Part shown: positions 43,178-52,236 of the stretch, one piece after another
How positions within the stretch are numbered: position 1 is the first letter of the stretch
How the letters are laid out: every line of letters starts with the position of its first letter
Assembly: GCA_021730785.1 (NCBI GenBank)
Contig: JAKFWF010000056.1
Location: 1 to 64,000 of the forward strand
Direction of reading: 5' to 3'
Length of the DNA: 64,000 bases
Origin: Hyphomicrobiaceae bacterium
GTDB taxonomy: Bacteria > Pseudomonadota > Alphaproteobacteria > Rhizobiales > Hyphomicrobiaceae
Made by a program: the position numbers and the translations under genes
The notes under the pieces: generated by a model
What the model was told of the DNA's origin: nothing
Database searches by the model: none
What the model saw: only the letters and a program-made list of their open reading frames with translations

Positions 43178-44222
43178 CTGCAGTGCGAACCTTCTTCGGC
43201 TTCGGCCCGCGCACGGCGCCGATCACCTCGGCCATCACGGAGACGGCGATCTCGGCCGGCGTTTGGGCGCCGATGTCGAGGCCGATCGGGCACTTGATGC
43301 GGGCGATCTCGGAGCTCGTGAAGCCTGCCTCGGTGAGCCGTTCAGTGCGCTTGGCGTGGTTGCGCGCACTGCCGAGCGCGCCGATGTAGAGGCAATCCGA
43401 GCGCACCGCCAGTTTCAGCGCCTCGTCGTCGATGTGGGCGACATGGGCGAGGACGACGACGGCAGTGTAGGGATCGAGGCCGATGCGCGGCAGCGCGTCC
43501 TGTGGCCATTCGGCATGCAAGGCGACATCGGGGAAACGGTCGGCCGCAGCGAAGGCTGAGCGCGGATCGATGACCATGACTTCGTAGCCGGCGAGTCTGG
43601 CAATTTGCGTCGCCACCTGGGCGATGTGCGTCGCGCCGATCATCAGGATGCGCGCCGGCGGCACCACGGCCTGAACGAACACCTCGCCGTCCGGGGTCTG
43701 CTCTAGCGCGCTTTTGCCGGTGCGGAAGCGAACCGCGATGTCGGCTGGCACATCGGCATCGCCACGGGCGAACAACTGGCGCCCGCCGTCCACCAGTCGC
43801 GTGCGCATGACGAGCCCGGTGCGGGCATCGCGGGCGCGAAGGGCTGCCTCGAGTATGGCCAGTCCGCCGGTCTGCGCATCGAGCCGCTCGACGAACACGC
43901 GCACCTTGCCGCCGCACGGCAGCCCAACGCTCCAGGCAGTCTCGTCGGCGACGCCAAACGCCATCGTGCGCGGCGCCGCCGCTGCCAGCACCTCGCCGGC
44001 CTCGGTGATGATCTCGCCCTCGATGCAGCCGCCCGAGACCGAGCCCTGGAAACGGCCGTCTATTGCGATCGCCATCTGCCCGCCCACCGGCACCGGCGCC
44101 GAGCCCCAGGTATCGATGACGGTCGCAAGCGCCACGTGGCCATCGCGCAACAGCCAGCTGCGGGCCGCATGCAATGGATCGAGTTCAGCCGCCTGCGTCA
44201 CAACTTCGCCCTGTTCACTCAT
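43167..44222 (-). CDS. xdhC: XdhC/CoxF-family maturation factor
   Basis: A 351-residue protein from the ATG at 44222 (a TTG three codons upstream is possible). The N-terminal domain has VIDTWGSAPVPVGGQMAI and SVSGGCIEGE, the C-terminal Rossmann domain ILMIGATHIAQVATQIA and the terminal IGLDIGAQTPAEIAVSVMAEVIG. XdhC proteins bind molybdenum cofactor and insert it, after sulfuration, into molybdenum hydroxylases. With the mocA-like gene it forms a two-gene unit, but no hydroxylase structural genes are in the window. Confidence 0.9.
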   Translation of the reverse strand: MSEQGEVVTQAAELDPLHAARSWLLRDGHVALATVIDTWGSAPVPVGGQMAIAIDGRFQGSVSGGCIEGEIITEAGEVLAAAAPRTMAFGVADETAWSVGLPCGGKVRVFVERLDAQTGGLAILEAALRARDARTGLVMRTRLVDGGRQLFARGDADVPADIAVRFRTGKSALEQTPDGEVFVQAVVPPARILMIGATHIAQVATQIARLAGYEVMVIDPRSAFAAADRFPDVALHAEWPQDALPRIGLDPYTAVVVLAHVAHIDDEALKLAVRSDCLYIGALGSARNHAKRTERLTEAGFTSSEIARIKCPIGLDIGAQTPAEIAVSVMAEVIGAVRGPKPKKVRTADAA

Positions 44223-44339
44223 AGTGCTCAAGCCTGTTACTTGTTCGACGAGTCGGGGTAACGGAGGCTACTGCGGCAGCCCGATGACAAACGCTTCGGG
44301 TCGATGCCGGAACCTCAACTGCGGTCACCATAGCACGCG

Positions 44340-45383
44340 ATGCCAGCCAAGCGCACCAGGCCACGATTTCAGCCGAAGCCACGCGGCCGCAAGCCGAAGC
44401 GGTCGTCGTGGCGCTTCGTTTTGTGGCTGGCCGTCCTGGCACTCGCCGTGCCCGCGCTGTTGCTGTTCCTGCCGACGCGCCAACAGCCGAAGCTCACGCC
44501 GCGGGAAGGCCTGGCCCTGCGCGATGCCCGTTCGTGGGGCTATCAGCTGCAGAACGTCACGCAACGCACGATCCCCGATGCGCTCGATCTGCTGGTCGTC
44601 GATTATTCGCGCGACGGATCAGAACGGCGCGTGTTCAGCCGCGAAGATGTCGAACGGCTGCGCACCCGCACCGATGGCTCGAAGCGGATCGTGCTCGCCT
44701 ACATGTCGATCGGGGAAGCGGAGAGCTATCGCTATTACTGGCAGAGCGGCTGGGCACCGGGCTCGCCGTCGTGGCTCGGCCCGGAGAACGCCGAGTGGAA
44801 GGGCAATTATCCCGTGCGGTACTGGGAACCCGGCTGGTGGAACATCATCATGCCGCCGGCCGACGCCGCGGACCAGAATCGATTGCAGCGCATCGCCCTG
44901 TCGTTCCGTCCAGGCCCCCGCCCCTATCTCGACCGCATCATCGATGCGGGCTTCGACGGCGTCTATCTCGACCGCATCGATGCCTACGACCACTGGGCTG
45001 CCGAAAACAAGGATGCCATGGCGCAGATGGTGCGCTTCGTCAGCGCCATATCGGCCTATGCCAAGGGCCGTCGGGCGGGCTTCCTGGTTGTCCCGCAGAA
45101 CGGCGAGGAGTTGTTGCGCCTGCCCGCCTACCGCCGCGTCATCGACGGCATCGCCAAGGAAGACCTGGTGTATGGCGTCAAGGGCGACGGCCAGCCGAAC
45201 GAGGCAGGTATAACCAAGACCGGCATCCGCGATCTCAACCTGCTGAAGGCCGAGGGACGGCCCGTGTTCGTGGTCGAGTATCTGAGCGAGCCGACGCAGC
45301 GCGCGGATGCCCTGAAGCAGCTCGCGCGCGAGGGCTATGTCGTGCATTTCGCCAAGCGGGACCTGCACCAAGTCCCTGAATAG
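44340..45383 (+). CDS. GH114/TM1410-like putative glycoside hydrolase
   Basis: A 347-residue protein with a basic N-terminus and a transmembrane or signal-anchor helix (about 26-46), so the catalytic part faces the periplasm. The TIM-barrel family features are GYQLQNV, LLVVDYSRDGSE, IVLAYMSIGEAESYRYYW, GVYLDRIDAYDHW and VEYLSEP. It belongs to the MJ1477/TM1410 group near endo-alpha-1,4-polygalactosaminidases, which cut galactosamine-containing exopolysaccharides. Substrate in this organism is unknown. Confidence 0.85.
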   Translation: MPAKRTRPRFQPKPRGRKPKRSSWRFVLWLAVLALAVPALLLFLPTRQQPKLTPREGLALRDARSWGYQLQNVTQRTIPDALDLLVVDYSRDGSERRVFSREDVERLRTRTDGSKRIVLAYMSIGEAESYRYYWQSGWAPGSPSWLGPENAEWKGNYPVRYWEPGWWNIIMPPADAADQNRLQRIALSFRPGPRPYLDRIIDAGFDGVYLDRIDAYDHWAAENKDAMAQMVRFVSAISAYAKGRRAGFLVVPQNGEELLRLPAYRRVIDGIAKEDLVYGVKGDGQPNEAGITKTGIRDLNLLKAEGRPVFVVEYLSEPTQRADALKQLAREGYVVHFAKRDLHQVPE

Positions 45384-45524
45384 ACGCAGAAAAACTCCAC
45401 GCTTAGCAAGTGCGCCACACGCTGTGGCGGTGTTACAACTTTCAACACGCAGTTGCCATCAAAACGGTGGAAATCGCCTCGGTTCGGTCTCGCTCTTGCC
45501 TGCCGAATCAGGCAAATTCAACCT

Positions 45525-46259
45525 ATGCGTGTTAATGTCAAGCGTCTTCTGGCGCGTCAACTAGCCGCCCTGGCGTTTGCGGGGCTGCTGGCGGTAGGGC
45601 TTCTGGTGCTTGGCCCCAACCTCGTGATTGCCGGTAAATATGAGGTTTTACAAGGCGATGCGCGTGTCGTCGACGGCGATACGATCGTGCTGGGAACGAC
45701 CCGCATCCGGCTCGAAGGCATTGATGCGCCGGAGACAACCCAGGCGTGTGGTCGACGTGGTGCTGGCCAATGGCCGTGTGGGCATGAGGCGATCCGCAAG
45801 CTCACCCAGCTGATCGGCACAAATCTCGTGCGCTGCGAGGACCAGGGGCTCGACAAGTACGGCCGCACGCTCGGCCGCTGCTTCGCCGGCACCGTCAACC
45901 TCAACGCCGAAATGGTGCGCACCGGCTATGCTTGGGCGTTCGTGCGCTACTCGCAAGCCTATGTCGCCCAGGAGGCCGAAGCGCGGGCTGCCGGCCTCGG
46001 CATCTGGCAGGGCGACGCCATGCCGGCCTGGGAGTTTCGCGCCCGCGCCTGGGCCCTGGCCGAAGTGCAGGCGCCGGGCGGCTGCACCATCAAGGGTAAT
46101 GTGACGAGTTCGGGCCGCATCTACCACATGCCGTGGAGTCCCTGGTACGAGAAGGTCCGCATGGACGACGAGGGGCGCGGCGCGTCCAGGGGCAAGCGCT
46201 GGTTCTGCTCGGAGGACGAGGCTGTCGCCGCCGGCTGGCGCGCCGCGCTCAGCCGATGA
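45525..46259 (+). CDS. thermonuclease-family (SNase-like) protein
   Basis: A 244-residue protein from the ATG at 45525, with an N-terminal hydrophobic segment (about 11-37) acting as signal or anchor. The nuclease domain carries ARVVDGDTIVLGTTRIRLEGIDAPET (Asp, Arg and Glu of the active site) and DKYGRTLGRC. After the SNase domain there is a cysteine-containing C-terminus (GCTIKGNV, WFCSEDEA) with a pattern that follows SNase domains in many proteobacterial secreted forms. It probably degrades nucleic acid outside the cytoplasm. Confidence 0.88.
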   Translation: MRVNVKRLLARQLAALAFAGLLAVGLLVLGPNLVIAGKYEVLQGDARVVDGDTIVLGTTRIRLEGIDAPETTQACGRRGAGQWPCGHEAIRKLTQLIGTNLVRCEDQGLDKYGRTLGRCFAGTVNLNAEMVRTGYAWAFVRYSQAYVAQEAEARAAGLGIWQGDAMPAWEFRARAWALAEVQAPGGCTIKGNVTSSGRIYHMPWSPWYEKVRMDDEGRGASRGKRWFCSEDEAVAAGWRAALSR

Positions 46260-47790
46260 GGCCCATGGCCCGGTTGATCGCGGCCTGGACCTTCTCCGGC
46301 TCATAGGCAGCGAACCGCGCACAGATGTGCTGGTCCGGGCGGACGACGTAGACCACGCCTGGCTTGGTGCCATAACGCCGGGCGGCATGGGCGGCCGCGT
46401 CGCCGGCCAGGGGAATGGCAAGGTGCCTGATGCTGTCGCTGCCATCGTCGGCCACGAGTGGCGACACGCAGCCGACGTGCAGCACGGTGAAGTTCGCCCC
46501 CAGACGGGACAGCAGCCAGGGGTGCCCGTTGCCCATGGCCGCCATCGGCAGATCGAGCGCTGGTGCACCGACGCGCGCCTGACCATCGAATGTCCCTTCA
46601 GCGGTGGTCGACAGCGGACTGTCGTAGGCGGTCGGCAGGGACAGGCGGCCGGAGTTGACGAACCGCTTGGCGAAATCGGTGTGTGCCGCCAGTTCCAGCG
46701 CCGCATTACGAAACCGCCGCTCCATCTTCGAGCGCGGCGCTATGAAGTCGGTCGAGCGCGTCGAATGGCCGATGTTTTCATCCGCCGCCTGCCCCCGCTC
46801 GTTCTCGTAGCTGTCGATCAGCCGCGCCGGTGCCGCGCCCTTGAGGACGGCGGCGAGCTTCCAGCCCAGGTTATCCGCGTCCTGGATGCCGGAGTTGGCG
46901 CCGCGTGCGCCGAACGGCGACACCTGATGGGCGCTGTCGCCGGCGAACACCACGCGGTTGTGGATGAACTTCGCGAGCCGGCGGCATTGGAACGTGTAGA
47001 CCGACACCCATTCGAGCGTGAAATTGCCGTGCCCCAGCATGCGGGCAATGCGCGGGATGACGTTGGCTGGTTGCCTTTCCAGCTTCGCATCGGCGCCGGG
47101 CCCGAGCTGCAGATCGATGCGCCATACATCGTCCGGCTGCTTGTGCAGCAACGCCGACTGGCCGGCATGGAACGGCGGGTCGAACCAGAACCAGCGCTCG
47201 GTCGGGAAGTCGCCCTTCATCTTCACGTCGGCGATCAGGAACTGATCTTCGAACACCTCGCCGGCGAAGTCGAGACCGAGGTGGCGGCGCGCGGACGAGC
47301 GGGCGCCGTCGCAGGCCACCAGCCAGTCGCAGGTGAGCACATAGGGCCCGTCCGGCGTATCGATCGTGAGGCGCGCGCCATCGCTGAGGTGCTCGATCCC
47401 AACCACCTTGTTGCGCCAGCGCAGGTCGATGTCGTCGCGGGCAGCGATGGCATCCACCAGATAGCGCTCGATGTAGTACTGCTGCAGGTTGATGAAGGCT
47501 GGCATCTGGTGGCCGCCCTCGGGCAGCAGATCGAAGGCATAGACCTCGTCGTGCTCCAGGAACACCCGCCCCTTCTGCCACACCACGCCCTTTGCCAGCA
47601 TGGGGCCGGCGACCCCTAACCGGTCGAAGATCTCGAGCGTGCGCTTGGCAAAGCAGATCGCCCGGCTGCCCTCACCGATGCGATCGGCATCATCAAGCAG
47701 AACCGGCCTGATGCCGCGCCGGGCGAGGTCGAGGGCGAGCGTCAATCCAACCGGGCCGGCGCCGATGACGATGACGGGATGGTGCGGCAT
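46249..47790 (-). CDS. FAD-dependent aromatic-ring hydroxylase (PHBH/MhpA-like)
   Basis: A 513-residue flavoprotein monooxygenase from the ATG at 47790. It has the FAD motif VIVIGAGPVGLTLALDLARRG, the DG motif CDWLVACDGARSSAR, and VVFAGDSAHQVSPFGARGANSGIQDADNL near residue 300, all hallmarks of the PHBH-type hydroxylase family. A C-terminal thioredoxin-like region (about 420-513) is typical for MhpA and phenol hydroxylases. It should hydroxylate a phenolic acid using NAD(P)H and O2; no other aromatic catabolism genes are next to it. Its 3' end overlaps the thermonuclease gene by 11 bases. Confidence 0.88.
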   Translation of the reverse strand: MPHHPVIVIGAGPVGLTLALDLARRGIRPVLLDDADRIGEGSRAICFAKRTLEIFDRLGVAGPMLAKGVVWQKGRVFLEHDEVYAFDLLPEGGHQMPAFINLQQYYIERYLVDAIAARDDIDLRWRNKVVGIEHLSDGARLTIDTPDGPYVLTCDWLVACDGARSSARRHLGLDFAGEVFEDQFLIADVKMKGDFPTERWFWFDPPFHAGQSALLHKQPDDVWRIDLQLGPGADAKLERQPANVIPRIARMLGHGNFTLEWVSVYTFQCRRLAKFIHNRVVFAGDSAHQVSPFGARGANSGIQDADNLGWKLAAVLKGAAPARLIDSYENERGQAADENIGHSTRSTDFIAPRSKMERRFRNAALELAAHTDFAKRFVNSGRLSLPTAYDSPLSTTAEGTFDGQARVGAPALDLPMAAMGNGHPWLLSRLGANFTVLHVGCVSPLVADDGSDSIRHLAIPLAGDAAAHAARRYGTKPGVVYVVRPDQHICARFAAYEPEKVQAAINRAMGLIG

Positions 47791-48049
47791 CGCGCGTGCG
47801 TCCTGGTCGGCGCAGCGGTGATATCCGAACTGGAGCTGAGCGTTGCCTGTCATCATCACCGGCCGGGGGGCGGACTTCGATCCTCCCCCGTCATAGCCGA
47901 TCAGCAGACTTTGATCACGCGTGCGCCGGTCGCACATGGTAGTGACGGGGCGTACAAAGGTTGCGGCGCATTTGCCGGCTACGCTATGAGTGCCGGCATA
48001 ACAAGATCTGGGCAAGGGCTGGTCAACGGGCCGGCGAGACGAGGCACTC

Positions 48050-48337
48050 ATGAAGGTCGACGAAGCAACCGTGCACCGCATCGCGCGGCTGGCCCGCATC
48101 AAGGTCACTGCCGAGGAAGCCCGCGGGCTCGAAAAGGAGCTCACCGGCATCCTCGACTGGGTCAAGATGCTGGACGAGGTCGACACCCGCAATGTCGAGC
48201 CGATGACCCGCGTCGTCCCGATCGTGCTGCGCCAGCGCATCGACACAGTGACGGACGGCGAGATCGCCCGCGACGTGACCGCCAACGCGCCCAAGGTCGA
48301 AGATCATTTCTTCGTCGTGCCGAAAGTCGTGGAATGA
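48050..48337 (+). CDS. gatC: aspartyl/glutamyl-tRNA amidotransferase subunit C
   Basis: A 95-residue GatC: VDEATVHRIARLARIKVTAEEARGLEKEL, then ILDWVKMLDEVDT, NVEPMT and the ending [13 protein letters not shown]. It wraps around GatA and GatB in the complex that amidates misacylated Glu-tRNA-Gln or Asp-tRNA-Asn. Its stop codon overlaps the start of a GNAT gene, which in turn is followed by gatA. Confidence 0.96.
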   Translation: MKVDEATVHRIARLARIKVTAEEARGLEKELTGILDWVKMLDEVDTRNVEPMTRVVPIVLRQRIDTVTDGEIARDVTANAPKVEDHFFVVPKVVE

Positions 48338-48825
48338 GCGGGGACACGCCGCTGCCATTCAAGATCCCGCGCATCGAGATCGCGCAAGAGGACCCGCGCC
48401 AGCCCGAGGTGATCGCCCTCATCGACGCGCTCGACGACTTCTCGAAGTCGCTGTATCCGCCGGAAAGCAACCACCTGCTCGACGTGGCCGCGCTTGCCAA
48501 GCCCGACGTGGTCTTTTTTGTTGCCCGCCAAGAGGGCCGCGCGATCGGCTGTGGCGCATTCCGCGTTCTCGATGCCCGGCACGGCGAGATCAAACGCATG
48601 TATGTGCCGCACGAGGCGCGCGGGCGTGGCCTTGGACGGGCACTCCTCGACACCATCGAGAGCGAAGCCAGGCGCCGCGGCATCAAGCGACTGTCGCTCG
48701 AAACCGGCATCCATAATCTGCAGGCGGTGCACCTTTACCATCGTGCCGGCTACGAAGACTGCCCACCCTTTGCCGACTACCAGCCAGATCCCCTCAGTTT
48801 GTTCATGACCAAAGAGATCGCCTGA
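48334..48825 (+). CDS. GNAT-family N-acetyltransferase
   Basis: A 163-residue protein whose ATG overlaps the gatC stop (ATGA). GNAT features are [21 protein letters not shown], the acetyl-CoA loop [24 protein letters not shown] and the late [15 protein letters not shown]. The acceptor is unknown. It ends four bases before gatA, so it is co-translated with the amidotransferase genes. Confidence 0.92.
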   Translation: MSGDTPLPFKIPRIEIAQEDPRQPEVIALIDALDDFSKSLYPPESNHLLDVAALAKPDVVFFVARQEGRAIGCGAFRVLDARHGEIKRMYVPHEARGRGLGRALLDTIESEARRRGIKRLSLETGIHNLQAVHLYHRAGYEDCPPFADYQPDPLSLFMTKEIA

Positions 48826-48829
48826 TCCG

Positions 48830-50329
48830 ATGTCGAAAACCGAACTCACCAAGCTGACGCTCACCGAAGCCCGCGACGGGCTGAGGAAGAAATCGTTCAC
48901 GGCCGTCGAATTGACAGCTGCGTTCAACGACGCCATTGCCGCTGGCAATGGCGGGCTCAACGCCTACGTGCTACCGACGCCCGAGCATGCGCTGGCGCAA
49001 GCCCGCCAGAGCGACCAGCGGTTGGCTGCCGGCAAGGCCGGCGCGCTCGAAGGTCTGCCGCTCGGCATCAAGGATCTCTATGCGACGAAGGGCGTGCGCA
49101 CCACGGCGTGCTCGAAGATCCTCGGCGACTTCACGCCAACCTATGAGTCGACCGTCACGCAGAACCTGTGGGATGCGGGCGCGGTGATGCTGGGCAAGCT
49201 CAACAACGACGAGTTCGCCATGGGCTCGTCGAACGAAACGAGCTGCTTCGGCAACGTCATCAACCCGTGGCGGCGCAAGGCTGTCAGCGGTGCACTGTCG
49301 AACGACAAATTAGTGCCGGGCGGCTCGTCGGGCGGCTCGTCGGCAGCCGTGGCCGCCGATATGTGCCTCGCTGCCACCGCGACTGACACCGGCGGCTCGA
49401 TCCGCCAGCCCGCCGCATTGACCGGCACGGTGGGCATCAAGCCGACCTACGGGCGCTGCTCGCGCTGGGGCATCGTGGCGTTCGCCTCCTCGCTCGATCA
49501 GGCCGGCCCGATCGCCAAGACGACGCGCGATGCGGCGATCCTGCTGAAGGCCATGGCGAGCCCGGACCCGAAGGACTCGACCTGCGTCGACACCCCCGTA
49601 CCGGACTACGAAGCCGAGATCGGCAAGTCGCTCAAGGGCTTGCGGGTCGGCGTGCCGAAGGAGTACCGGATCGAGGGTATGTCGGCGGAGATCGAAGTGC
49701 TCTGGCAGAAGGGCATTGCGTGGCTGAAGGCGGCCGGCGCCACGATCCACGACATTTCGCTGCCGCACACGAAATATGCACTGCCCGCCTACTACATCGT
49801 CGCGCCGGCCGAGTGCTCGTCGAACCTCGCGCGCTATGATGGCGTGCGCTACGGCCTGCGCGTGCCCGGCCGCGATGTGACCGAAACCTATGAGAACACG
49901 CGGGCGGCCGGCTTCGGCAAGGAAGTGCGCCGCCGCATTCTGATCGGCACCTACGTGCTGTCGGCGGGCTACTATGACGCCTACTATCTCAAGGCGCAGA
50001 AGGTACGCTCGCTGATCAAGAACGACTTCGATCAGGCCTGGGCCAAGGTCGATTGCATCCTGACGCCGACCACGCCATCGCCCGCCTTCGCAGCGGGAGA
50101 AAAGAGCGGCGATCCGTTGGCCATGTATCTCGAAGATATCTTCACGGTCACGGTCAACATGGCCGGCCTGCCGGGCATATCGGTGCCGGCCGGACTGTCG
50201 TCGCAGGGCACGCCGCTCGGCCTTCAGCTGATCGGCAAACCGTTCGACGAGGGTACTTTGTTTCGCGCCGGTCAGGCCATCGAAGACGCGGCCGGTCGCT
50301 TTCCTGTGCCCGTCAAGTGGTGGGCGTGA
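48830..50329 (+). CDS. gatA: aspartyl/glutamyl-tRNA amidotransferase subunit A
   Basis: A 499-residue amidase-signature protein. The catalytic lysine lies in [14 protein letters not shown], and the Gly/Ser-rich signature [33 protein letters not shown] holds the cis and nucleophilic serines. It releases ammonia from glutamine for GatB. gatB is not the next gene; small secreted-protein genes follow on the other strand, so gatB must be elsewhere. Confidence 0.96.
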   Translation: MSKTELTKLTLTEARDGLRKKSFTAVELTAAFNDAIAAGNGGLNAYVLPTPEHALAQARQSDQRLAAGKAGALEGLPLGIKDLYATKGVRTTACSKILGDFTPTYESTVTQNLWDAGAVMLGKLNNDEFAMGSSNETSCFGNVINPWRRKAVSGALSNDKLVPGGSSGGSSAAVAADMCLAATATDTGGSIRQPAALTGTVGIKPTYGRCSRWGIVAFASSLDQAGPIAKTTRDAAILLKAMASPDPKDSTCVDTPVPDYEAEIGKSLKGLRVGVPKEYRIEGMSAEIEVLWQKGIAWLKAAGATIHDISLPHTKYALPAYYIVAPAECSSNLARYDGVRYGLRVPGRDVTETYENTRAAGFGKEVRRRILIGTYVLSAGYYDAYYLKAQKVRSLIKNDFDQAWAKVDCILTPTTPSPAFAAGEKSGDPLAMYLEDIFTVTVNMAGLPGISVPAGLSSQGTPLGLQLIGKPFDEGTLFRAGQAIEDAAGRFPVPVKWWA

Positions 50330-50338
50330 AGGGCCGGC

Positions 50339-50662
50339 TCAGCGGCGATTGAAGGAGCGGCGGTTGCCGAACTTGCCGTGGTGGAAGCGGCGCGAGCCGT
50401 AATAGTAGGGGTCGTAGTCGTAGAACGACGAGTAGAATCCGCCGTGGTGGCGGAACCCGCCGTGATGGAACCCACGATGTCCACCGAAGTGGCCGCCGCC
50501 GAAATGGCTGCCACCGAAGCTCCTGCCACCACCGCCGTGGTGACCGCCGCCGCCTCTACCGCCGCCGCCCCGTGCTTCGGCGCTCGATGACAGTGCGTCG
50601 AAGACACCCAGGGTTGCGATGGCAGCGACTGCGAGAGCGAGTGCGAACGTTGAACGCGACAT
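50339..50662 (-). CDS. exported Gly/His-rich small protein
   Basis: A 107-residue protein from the ATG at 50662, with AGGAGT eight bases upstream. Signal peptide (MSRSTFALALAVAAIATLGV, cleavage near SSAEA) followed by almost only Gly, His, Arg, Phe and Ser: runs such as GGGGHHGGGGRSFGGSHFGG and tyrosine-rich DYDPYYYG. His-rich tails of this sort may bind metals, but no family function is known. A related gene with a similar leader lies just upstream. Confidence 0.75.
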   Translation of the reverse strand: MSRSTFALALAVAAIATLGVFDALSSSAEARGGGGRGGGGHHGGGGRSFGGSHFGGGHFGGHRGFHHGGFRHHGGFYSSFYDYDPYYYGSRRFHHGKFGNRRSFNRR

Positions 50663-50880
50663 GACCGTCACTCCTGTTCGATGCTGGCGGCAGGCTCAAG
50701 GCTTGAACTGCCGCATCAGCCTATTAGGACCCCGTACGTCGTTGCGGTCCAATCTCTTTTAATCAATTTCTCGGCACGTTTCGTGGCGGGCAATGATTGA
50801 GTTGATCGTCATCTGCATCGCCACTTCTTCAGGTGAGAGCCCCTCACGCTCGACCACGGTGGCGGCTCGCGACTGGCGCG

Positions 50881-51141
50881 CTATCTACGCGATGAGAACC
50901 CGCGTCCGCCAAAGCCACGGTTGAAGCCGAAGCTGCGATTGAAGCCACGGTTGAAACCAAAACTACGATGGAAACCGAAGCCGCGATGGAAGCCGAACCC
51001 ACGGTGGAAGCCATGGCCGTGGAAATGGCCGTGACCGTGTCGGAAGCCTCTTGCCTCGGCGCTAGTGCTCGTGGTCGCCAACGCTGCAAGCGATGTGAGC
51101 GCAGCGATGGCAACGGTTGCTGCGATGAGTGCTGGTCTCAT
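50881..51141 (-). CDS. exported Gly/Phe/His-rich small protein, paralogue of the preceding gene
   Basis: An 86-residue protein from the ATG at 51141, with ACAGGAG upstream. A signal peptide ending at STSAEA precedes repeats built on GF(H/N)RGF and GFHR. Signal peptide style, the AEARG junction and the ribosome-site region (gaacaggagt) are shared with the gene at 50339-50662, so the two are probably tandem duplicates that drifted in their repeat part. Function unknown. Confidence 0.7.
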   Translation of the reverse strand: MRPALIAATVAIAALTSLAALATTSTSAEARGFRHGHGHFHGHGFHRGFGFHRGFGFHRSFGFNRGFNRSFGFNRGFGGRGFSSRR

Positions 51142-51410
51142 GGACGATACTCCTGTTCGCTGATCGGCGACGGCCCGGGAAACAAGCCGGCGCTCATCTT
51201 CAAAACGTCGCGACGCCGCGAAAGGATCGCGTGCGGCACGATCAACTAATTGCGACGTCCACTTTCGATTTCTTCCGGCCGGCCAAAACGAAGTGCGCAA
51301 CGGGACTTGTCTGCGACCAGCGAAGCAGGACAATGCCGCAGCGGGGCGGCCATCCGATTCGCCCCACGTCTGCAGTCTGCGTGCATGCAATTTTTCCAAG
51401 AGGCTGTCTC

Positions 51411-52205
51411 GTGGTGGCACCGAACCCGACCCGGCAGAAGGCCGCGCGAGAAGCGCTGGCTCGTGTGTTCGCGCAGCCAACGACCGTGTTCGTCATTCAC
51501 TACGCGTGCGAGCATTTCGACCAGGGCCAGGGCTACGCGTCGCCGCGGATCACAGCGATCGCACTGCGCAATCTCGGCACCGGCGTCACGACCTCATTCT
51601 CGATCCACGCGGAAGTGGAGCTCGCCCGCCGGCGCGACCACGATGTCGCCACGCTCGATGCAAGCGAGCACACCATGCTCGCCCGCTTCTACGATTTCCT
51701 CGCACGCCACCCGTATGCCACGTTCCTGCACTGGAACATGCGCGACGAGAAATTCGGCTTTGCCGCGCTCGCCCATCGCTTCGCGCTGCTGGGCGGCGCG
51801 CCTGTCACCCTGCACGAGACGCAGAAGCTCGATGTGTCACGCACATTCGTCGAGATGTTCGGGAGCGGCTATGTTGCCAAGCCCTATCTCGAGACTCTGG
51901 CCGCGACCAACGGCCAGTCCACGTCGGGCTTCCTGTCTGGCCTGCACGAGGCGGAGGCGTTCACCGCCGGGCAATATTACAACGTGTTGCAGTCGGTGTT
52001 GTGCAAGGTCACGCTGATCGCCGAGGTGGCGGCCCGCGCGTCCGATCGCACGCTGGTGACGGACGCCGGCTGGTGGACGCTGAACGGTGGCCAACTGCGC
52101 GAGGCCTACGAGCTGTTCTGGCGCAACCCGGTGCGCGCGATCTCGGGCCTCGTCTTCGGCGTCGGCAGTGCCGCCTTCCTGCTGGTCATCAAGTTCATGT
52201 CGTGA
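51411..52205 (+). CDS. conserved-looking protein of unknown function with C-terminal membrane helix
   Basis: The GTG at 51411 is chosen because AAGAGG lies eight bases upstream; the open frame extends further back without support. The 264 residues include VFVIHYACEHFDQGQGY near the start, then ITAIALRNLGTGVTTSFSIH and FLHWNMRDEKFGFAAL, and they end in a transmembrane helix (ISGLVFGVGSAAFLLVIKF). The early acidic and His residues recall a nuclease-like fold, but I could not match a family. It may be tail-anchored. Confidence 0.65.
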   Translation: MVAPNPTRQKAAREALARVFAQPTTVFVIHYACEHFDQGQGYASPRITAIALRNLGTGVTTSFSIHAEVELARRRDHDVATLDASEHTMLARFYDFLARHPYATFLHWNMRDEKFGFAALAHRFALLGGAPVTLHETQKLDVSRTFVEMFGSGYVAKPYLETLAATNGQSTSGFLSGLHEAEAFTAGQYYNVLQSVLCKVTLIAEVAARASDRTLVTDAGWWTLNGGQLREAYELFWRNPVRAISGLVFGVGSAAFLLVIKFMS

Positions 52206-52236
52206 GTAGGCATCATGCCGCCGCGCGCCGCTGAAT

